A stretch of 64,000 nt of DNA from Clarireedia homoeocarpa (taxonomy: Eukaryota; Ascomycota; Leotiomycetes; Helotiales; Rutstroemiaceae). Positions 58,288 through 64,000 of this stretch are shown one piece after another. Under the pieces are notes generated by a model that had not been told where the DNA came from, did no database searches, and saw only the letters and a program-made list of their open reading frames with translations. Location of the stretch: the NCBI GenBank assembly GCA_001465935.1, contig LNKV01000063.1, positions 121,913 through 185,912 of the forward strand, written 5' to 3'. Within the stretch, counting starts at the first letter, position 1. Every line of letters starts with the position of its first letter. The position numbers and the translations under genes were made by a program.

Positions 58288-59850
58288 ATGGATACTATAT
58301 TGAGCAAGATTGAATCGGATTGCATAAATCTATGGGACAAGTACCATCCATCGACAACAAAGCTCAAACATCCTGAAGGAAGCTTATGGGTTCACAAATT
58401 CCTGCAGATAACTCGGAAGTATACGTATTTTCTGTATCACCTCAAAAGTCTGAAAGACTTCGAAAAGCAGAAATCAATGGAAAGAGGGAATACAGCTGCA
58501 GCGCCGATTATGCTCGGAGGAGGTCATAACTGGAATCAAACTCAAAGTACTATGCGGGCTGATAAACTGTTTCGCGAACATCTCTCTAACCTCTGCAAAG
58601 ACAAAAAACTCATCTATCATGGTATCTTTGTCTTTTGGAAACGTTGGAACACCGCGAAGACGAAAGACCGCAGCGTGAAAACTGGCGAGGCTTTACGTCC
58701 AGCTCTCCGAGAAGCATTCTTACAGTTGCGGGAGATACATGAGATAGTACCACACGTCAGTTGGATGATATGTCTAGGAAATTTGGCGGATAGTCTACGT
58801 GTCGAAGATCTGCCAAGTAGTGAGGATTGGGCCGAGTCTGCTCGAATATGGTATAGCAATGCCTCCAGCATAATACCAACCTGTGGAAAATTATACTATC
58901 GAACTGCTCAGTTGTTGCCACCTCGAGAGCACTTGGCACGTTGGAATTACTTGGTTAAATCCCAGTGCACTATCCAGCCTTACCGAAATTACAACCCTCC
59001 TCAGATTCATGTCCCAATACTTGACAGTGATATTTCGGAATACCAGCTAGAGAAGGCTTTTCTCGCGGTTCACGAATCTCTCTTCAATTCCATGGACTAC
59101 CATCTTCTATCGCGACAGAAGATGGTGTTTTTTTCGCGACAGAAGATATTTCTGGATCTTCTTGATCGCTACAAATCAACTACAGAGACATTTGGCTACT
59201 ATATTGCTATTTCGAATGTTTCTGCAATATTAGGTTATGGTTCGACGAGGAATTCGCTTATGAAAATCATCAATCAGGCAACTGGCCGATCTGATCAATC
59301 AGTCGAAAATATCTCACCGACTAGCTCTATAGATTCAGCAGAGTCTCTCAGCAATTCCACTTTACGTTTGTTTTGGAAGAATTCACCATCCAACGATAGG
59401 ATTCTCAGTTTTGTTCATGTTATGCTTGTATTCATGCATTACATATCCCACTTCCCGGAAGCTATGGACTTGTTACAAAAGAACTTCCCTTGGCAAGACT
59501 TAGCCGGTTTGCTGAAAACATCATTGGATCCTGCGCTCACCGAAGGTCACGAGATTCATTGGGATGAAGAACGGATAGATCCTCTGCCCGAAGATTTTGC
59601 TATGCAGGGGCTTCTATGGACTGAAAAGTTCTACCCCAGGAACTGGCTTATCAGAGTGACGTATAGAGGACAGGAAAATCGGAACCCAGCGTCGATGAAA
59701 GCACGTCGACAAGCACGTATCATATGGCTTTCTCGGCAGCTTGGAAAGACAACCCCGGCACTTCAAATTTACAGCTGTGGTTACCCTCACTGTCAGCAAA
59801 AGTTTAGCAGTAGCATTGATGCTCGGAATCATGAGAGAACTGATCATTAG
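58288..59850 (+). CDS. Est1-type DNA/RNA-binding domain protein with C2H2 finger
   Basis: Single exon, 520 aa. It fits the fungal EST1/SMG5-7 group, TPR-like proteins that act in telomerase recruitment or nonsense-mediated decay. The evidence is the helical region with WMICLGNLADSLR, GKLYYRTAQLLPPREHLARW and the Est1-domain signature PLPEDFAMQGLLWTEKFYPR near residues 430-450. There is no PIN domain. The C-terminus (SCGYPHCQQKFSSSIDARNH) completes a C-x4-C-x12-H-x4-H zinc finger at the very end. It stands alone between accessory genes; relatives are multicopy in filamentous fungi, so it need not be the telomerase factor. Confidence 0.75.
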   Translation: MDTILSKIESDCINLWDKYHPSTTKLKHPEGSLWVHKFLQITRKYTYFLYHLKSLKDFEKQKSMERGNTAAAPIMLGGGHNWNQTQSTMRADKLFREHLSNLCKDKKLIYHGIFVFWKRWNTAKTKDRSVKTGEALRPALREAFLQLREIHEIVPHVSWMICLGNLADSLRVEDLPSSEDWAESARIWYSNASSIIPTCGKLYYRTAQLLPPREHLARWNYLVKSQCTIQPYRNYNPPQIHVPILDSDISEYQLEKAFLAVHESLFNSMDYHLLSRQKMVFFSRQKIFLDLLDRYKSTTETFGYYIAISNVSAILGYGSTRNSLMKIINQATGRSDQSVENISPTSSIDSAESLSNSTLRLFWKNSPSNDRILSFVHVMLVFMHYISHFPEAMDLLQKNFPWQDLAGLLKTSLDPALTEGHEIHWDEERIDPLPEDFAMQGLLWTEKFYPRNWLIRVTYRGQENRNPASMKARRQARIIWLSRQLGKTTPALQIYSCGYPHCQQKFSSSIDARNHERTDH

Positions 59851-59998
59851 GTGGAGAATGATGATTTTGAGAATTGGACGCCTTTGAAAATTTGCTATAT
59901 TTCCGTACTAGCTAGTTTGATCACACTGAAACTCCTGCCTTTCCTTCTTCTAGCTCACTGCCAAGGTGAATCTGTGGTCCCCAAAACAACTTATGTTG

Positions 59999-60952
59999 CT
60001 ATACTAGAGTGCACGGTGAGATAGACTTGAGGAAGACTTCATCTGGACGTTGAACAATCCGCTCTTGTTCGTCGGAAAGCACCCATCTCCCGGATGCTCG
60101 GTCCGGAAGAATATCGTACGTACGTAGGTCTAATCTACAAACAAATGTAGCTCGATTGGGTGGCCAAAACGCAATGGTGAAAGGTTCTTTTCCGATATCG
60201 AAGCAAATCATAGGAACAACTTCCCCTCGGGTCATGCTTCCACCCATATAGCGTAGTAGTGGGATCTTGGGATCCAGTAATCCCGTATAGCCTTTTCGAA
60301 TCGAAGGTACAAGATTTGGAAAGGCGAGATAATTGACCCATATATATGAAGTAGAGTAGGATACGTGTCCTGATTTCCAAGTATGCTGGTCCACCAAGTC
60401 CATAGTATTACGAGGCCAGAACCATGGACACTCTGTTTCATGAACACTGTCGAGCCGTAGCCTTGCCTTGAACCCTCTTCCAGAGACTGTCGCAAACGCG
60501 CCGTCGACCTGTGTGCGCGTGGTAACCTCCGAGTCTGGCTGGTGTCCGGCCAACGCTAATTCCAAGTCACGACAAACTTGAGGAGAAAAAAGCGGTTGAT
60601 AATGTTGATCTTTCGTTGGTACGATAGGAGTACAGTACATCATTATGTCGAATTGGAGCTTAGGCGATGAGGCTGCAAGGTTTGGAAAGTGAAGAAATTT
60701 ATTCAGCTTCACCAAATCCTTGCCAACAATGATAAGGTTGTACCCAAGTTCATTAATCATGTTGACCCACTCTATGTTGATGTTCAACAGAGCGCAAACA
60801 CTCATGTACTTGAAGTCTTCCTTGCATGATCCTAAGGGCTTCCCCCCAAGTGCTTTTGTGAGCGACATCAAATCAGTCGGCGTAGCTGCACTAAAAAGAC
60901 CTGTCCTGAAATCAGGTATGCATTCGATCAAGTATTCGAGTCTCATAATCAC
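59999..60952 (-). CDS. Unknown fungal protein (317 aa)
   Basis: Single exon, convergent with the Est1-type gene (148 bp between stops). It starts MIMRLEYLIECIPDFRTGLF. The first 60 residues (TPTDLMSLTKALG) resemble the start of F-box-like fungal proteins but no F-box can be claimed. A segment at about 165-215 is Trp/Tyr-rich (ECPWFWPRNTMDLVD, YSTSYIWVNYLAFPN). No TM helix. Intact frame. Confidence 0.6.
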   Translation of the reverse strand: MIMRLEYLIECIPDFRTGLFSAATPTDLMSLTKALGGKPLGSCKEDFKYMSVCALLNINIEWVNMINELGYNLIIVGKDLVKLNKFLHFPNLAASSPKLQFDIMMYCTPIVPTKDQHYQPLFSPQVCRDLELALAGHQPDSEVTTRTQVDGAFATVSGRGFKARLRLDSVHETECPWFWPRNTMDLVDQHTWKSGHVSYSTSYIWVNYLAFPNLVPSIRKGYTGLLDPKIPLLRYMGGSMTRGEVVPMICFDIGKEPFTIAFWPPNRATFVCRLDLRTYDILPDRASGRWVLSDEQERIVQRPDEVFLKSISPCTLV

Positions 60953-61433
60953 AATGACTGAAGATTGTTGTAGCTCAGCAATAAGGTGTAATGTGAAGCT
61001 GTAAAGTATAAAAAGTCTTGAAGAATCAATGCATCGAGGTAACGGCCCAAGGGGCCTATGTAATATTCATCTACCTTGAGTTCCTTTGACCTATCAGTCG
61101 TTTGACCCTATCCAGTACACCCGGTCGCTTACGTTCTTGAGGCCATGGCCTTTAGTCTAGACGTTGGTCAGTGTACTAAACTTTAAATGTGTGGTCAGAG
61201 CCTACCGCAGACGTGGGGCAAGAGCCTACCGCAGACGTGGGGCAAGAGCCTACCGCAGACGTGGGGCAAGAGCCTACCGCAGACGTGGGGCAAGAGCCTA
61301 CCGCAGACGTGGGGCAAGAGCTTACCGTGAATCTTGCGGTATGTATTCGGGCTTATATATAATCACACGTGTATCCCTAATATAATTTATCTTCCACATC
61401 AATCACAACAGTCTAATATTTTCAAAAAGAAAT
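60953..61433. other. Intergenic region with minisatellite
   Basis: About 480 bp between divergent genes. It includes the 24-bp array and, downstream, a TATA-like TTATATATAATC (about 61352) and CACGTG (about 61367) ahead of the next start. Confidence 0.6.
61196..61326. repeat. 24-bp minisatellite
   Basis: Five and a half near-perfect copies of AGAGCCTACCGCAGACGTGG plus GGCA. Confidence 0.95.
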
Positions 61434-61736
61434 ATGTGTCGAATGAGTTTCTCGTATAAGAAAGGTAGAGATGCTGGCGACGAGTTGCCCCCGTATCGTC
61501 CTATCTACGAAGATGCAGTGTTACTCAAATATACTCCTGCATCTCCAAGGACAATTATTGTCACTGCAGGAAGCAACGATACTCTAAAAGTTTGTTATTT
61601 ACCTGGTTCAATTACAATATGCTCCGCGACTGATAGCTTATCTGGAGGTAATGATCATAAACATCCTTTGCTCGGAGCAGATACTAATCACAAATCAGAG
61701 AAAGTGGATGAAACTGCAGAGCACTGTGATCGTTGA
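61434..61736 (+). CDS. Small protein (100 aa), possible
   Basis: Single frame with a TATA-like box about 80 bp upstream. Translation starts MCRMSFSYKKGRDAGDELPP and contains RTIIVTAGSNDTLKVCYLPG. A PPY motif is seen near residue 20. No known domain. Convergent with the TM gene that ends at 61910. Confidence 0.45.
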   Translation: MCRMSFSYKKGRDAGDELPPYRPIYEDAVLLKYTPASPRTIIVTAGSNDTLKVCYLPGSITICSATDSLSGGNDHKHPLLGADTNHKSEKVDETAEHCDR

Positions 61737-61909
61737 AAATTGGAACGCCTAGATTTGATTTGAAATTAGTTAGAATAGAATGCTTGATTATATAGAAGTC
61801 ATCAATACCTGTCGCAATTTCCAGTCTTGAACGAAGTTTTTCTTTTTCTTTTTTTATATAAAATATGCTATTTGGGGAAATGTAGACGATCATCATTTCA
61901 CTTGTATGT

Positions 61910-62825
61910 TTATACGGTATCAATATTCCTTCCGACTTCCACTGTATTAGTCCTCAGGGTTGCCCCGATCTCCCACAATTCGAAAAGGAGGCCTCGAACA
62001 AACCCGAGCGATAACAAGAGAGTATAAACCTTTGCAGATCCGTCAATACATAGTGACTTTTACAGCATACTTATCATACCACTTACCCAAATTGACAGTA
62101 TATCCATGCAGAATACAGCATTCACCGGGATAAGCACAACTAGTCCAACGCATAAAATAGTCATAGTGACAATAGAAAGAAGTAGCTTGATAGCGCCGAC
62201 GGTGGTACGATGACGAAGCTTGACGTATCCTCGAGTATAAAGAATATTTAGAGTACATCCCTCTACAAATGCCATTACAAGTGCACTTTCCGCAACAAGG
62301 TGTACTGTAGTGCCTAGCATAATCAAAGCTGCTAATACCACTGTGAAGAGGGTTGTGAAGGCAAAGAAAGCATTAAAGGCGAATGCTAGGGAGTTTTCGG
62401 CGATGAAAAACTGTGCTAGATTGGCTCGAATCACCTAGTAGCATTATTTTAGTTTAGAGAATAGCTAAACAAACAATGAAGCTCACCTGAAGTATCACGA
62501 GGCATCTATTGAAGCAGAGAATGAGTATCAGAAGATCATTCTCACCAGGATGAAAGAAGAGAATAACAATGGCGAGATTGAGACTAAGGGAAAACCCCCA
62601 TTCCATAAAAATCCACAGTGGACTTCGAGTGAAGTATAAACCCCCTGGTGAACGTAACGATGTATTTCTCCTCATAGAAATGAACTCGAATACACCGCAT
62701 GTGATAAGTAGGCATGCGAGAAGAATAGAAGAGACATGATATAAAACATCATCATAGAATATAGGTAGCATAGTGAGCGAAGTACTGGAAGGTGATGAAA
62801 GACGAAAGAGAGAGCTGAACCGCAA
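61910..62825 (-). CDS. Putative 7-TM integral membrane protein (268 aa)
   Basis: Exons 62825-62487, 62434-62087 and 62029-61910, with introns of 52 and 57 bp, both phase 0. Seven hydrophobic segments can be counted: VSSILLACLLITCGVFEFI, WIFMEWGFSLSLNLAIVILF, LLILILCFNRCLVILQV, FNAFFAFTTLFTVVLAALIM, SALVMAFVEGCTLNIL, KLLLSIVTMTILCVGLVVLI and VYTLLLSLGFVRGLL. The topology fits an RTA1-like or other fungal 7-TM protein, but no signature lets me name the family. The start may be the internal Met at about 62771 (MLPIFYDDVLYHV). Confidence 0.65.
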
Positions 62826-62918
62826 GGGCGATCACCATATTATATACCTTCTGAGGGAGCCTTACCTGATTCCATGTGATGAAAAGTGATAGTATACATC
62901 AAAGTGAAGACTGGGATC

Positions 62919-63789
62919 AGGAACCTCTCATATGGCTACGATTCCCATATCAATATGGGAATCGCATATGCATATAGGAGCTTGGGTATGCATATGGGAG
63001 AGATATTTAATTTTAATGTTCCGATATGCATATGGTAAGACCGCTTTCGCATGAAGGATTTAAGACATATGCCGGCGCCACCAACATCGCCGTCGCCACT
63101 TCGCTTGGACTACTTTTATCCCTTGCTTCAAGCATTTTATGATATATGATAATTATGGCCACAAATAGGCTTACTATTTCCTGCAGTCAGGAATTGCTTT
63201 ACTTTACTTTACTCTCTCTTTATTATCCATCCATCCGTCAATACACCTCCCCCAAGTATAGTATTACATGCCACCCCTTGTGATATCATTTTTGGACAGG
63301 ATTATCAGTATCTCGATATGACTAGTCTAGTTGCTAGAACACGAGGTTCTACGTTCATTGCTGTACCTCCATTAGGCAGAGGAGGGAGTCAAATCGACAA
63401 CTGGTTACTTGAGATTGAGACTGAATAGGATCAACGTCTACAGCGGGACGAAGTATCTCAAGGTATTTTAAATATAGCCAAGCGTTTTAATTATCAGCGA
63501 TACCTTGAGTATCCAAAAGGCGAGCTTCTTGGAGCCGACGAGGCAGCCAGAGTACGAGATCGTACTGCTAGAGCCCTCTACTTAAAGAAGTACGAGCTTT
63601 AGGATTATCAGGAGGTTAATCTCCTATATGTATATGGGAGACCGACCTTCCCATATCAATATGGGAACTCTCCCATATACATATAGGAAGCTGCGTAGGC
63701 ATATAGGAAGGAGTGTAGCCATTTGGGATATCCCATGTGGCTACACCTCCCATATTGATATGGGAATCGTAGCCATTTGGGAGGTTCCA
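62919..63789. mobile_element. GATC-flanked palindrome-rich element, copy 2
   Basis: The ends AGGAACCTCTCATATGGCTA and TGGGAGGTTCCA match copy 1 (53480-54966), and GATC again lies directly outside both ends (62915-62918, 63790-63793). The left 300 bp are closely similar to 53490-53800 (GACCGCTTTCG, CATATGCCGGCGCCACCAAC, TTTATGATATATGATA). The right 180 bp resemble the middle of copy 1 (54040-54165). The interior is different. Confidence 0.75.
63282..63602 (+). pseudogene. Open-frame cargo of element copy 2, one TAG
   Basis: A frame of 106 codons (DIIFGQDYQYLDMTSLVART to ARVRDRTARALYLKKYEL) interrupted once by TAG at 63426-63428, without an obvious start. It looks like a fragment of a coding sequence (possibly a host or transposon exon) now inside the element. 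No family recognised. Confidence 0.4.
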
Positions 63790-64000
63790 GATCGTATAGT
63801 ATAAATCTACCTTGTCTAGCATTGATTATCCTCGTCATATTTATTTTTTTAGTTAAAGTAGTATCTATATATAGCGTGAGGTCCAGCTCAGCTACTATTC
63901 AATCCTGAAAACTTCTGCTAAGCCCCTGATTCTGCAAGATTCTAGATTATTCAAGTCGACGGCGTTTACTACTTCTGCGATGAAAATCATCTGACTCAGT

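Noticed and set aside
61164..61385. ORF with RAYRRRGA repeats
   Set aside because: Produced by the 24-bp minisatellite; no independent support for translation.

Overview
The window looks like nuclear DNA of a filamentous ascomycete, most likely a leotiomycete (Helotiales-like). The evidence is the very frequent short GT-AG introns of about 45-65 bp with CTAAC/CTGAC-type branch sites, and the gene content: a fungal Msb1, an Mtm1-type mitochondrial carrier, Zn(II)2Cys6 and HSPA12-type Hsp70 genes. The placement below phylum level is inference. Gene models here were spliced by hand from the sequence, so exon edges are proposals.

Region 1 (1-24 kb) is a conserved core: partial MSB1 (polarity), an HRT3/FBXO9-type F-box gene, MTM1 (mitochondrial carrier), UNG1 (uracil-DNA glycosylase), a Na+/Ca2+-exchanger-type antiporter, a degenerate multi-TM pseudogene (13.7-15.7 kb), a coiled-coil protein divergent from an Hsp70-like gene with one in-frame TAG, a tiny membrane protein and a Zn2Cys6 regulator. 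An intron-containing tRNA-Val(CAC) at 24.9 kb marks the end of this block.

Region 2 (25-64 kb) is accessory. It holds about a dozen spliced genes I mostly cannot name, including large putative nuclear proteins with basic NLS-like stretches, a diverged RasGEF-like protein, an Est1-type protein ending in a C2H2 finger and a putative 7-TM protein. Between them lie minisatellites (44, about 65, 33 and 24 bp units, plus a coding 15-bp unit), one assembly gap (28545-29004), twin perfect hairpins, a 111-bp Tc1/mariner-type MITE and two copies of a larger inverted-repeat element whose ends and GATC flanks match. Several genes are broken only by isolated nonsense codons, mostly TAG.

No operon-like system is evident. 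The most unusual signals are (a) the single-codon nonsense pattern, with both TAGs of one dead paralogue sitting exactly on Trp codons of its intact sister 4 kb away, (b) the GATC-flanked palindromic element that carries different interiors, and (c) a cluster of lineage-specific spliced genes with NLS-like or coiled-coil architecture.
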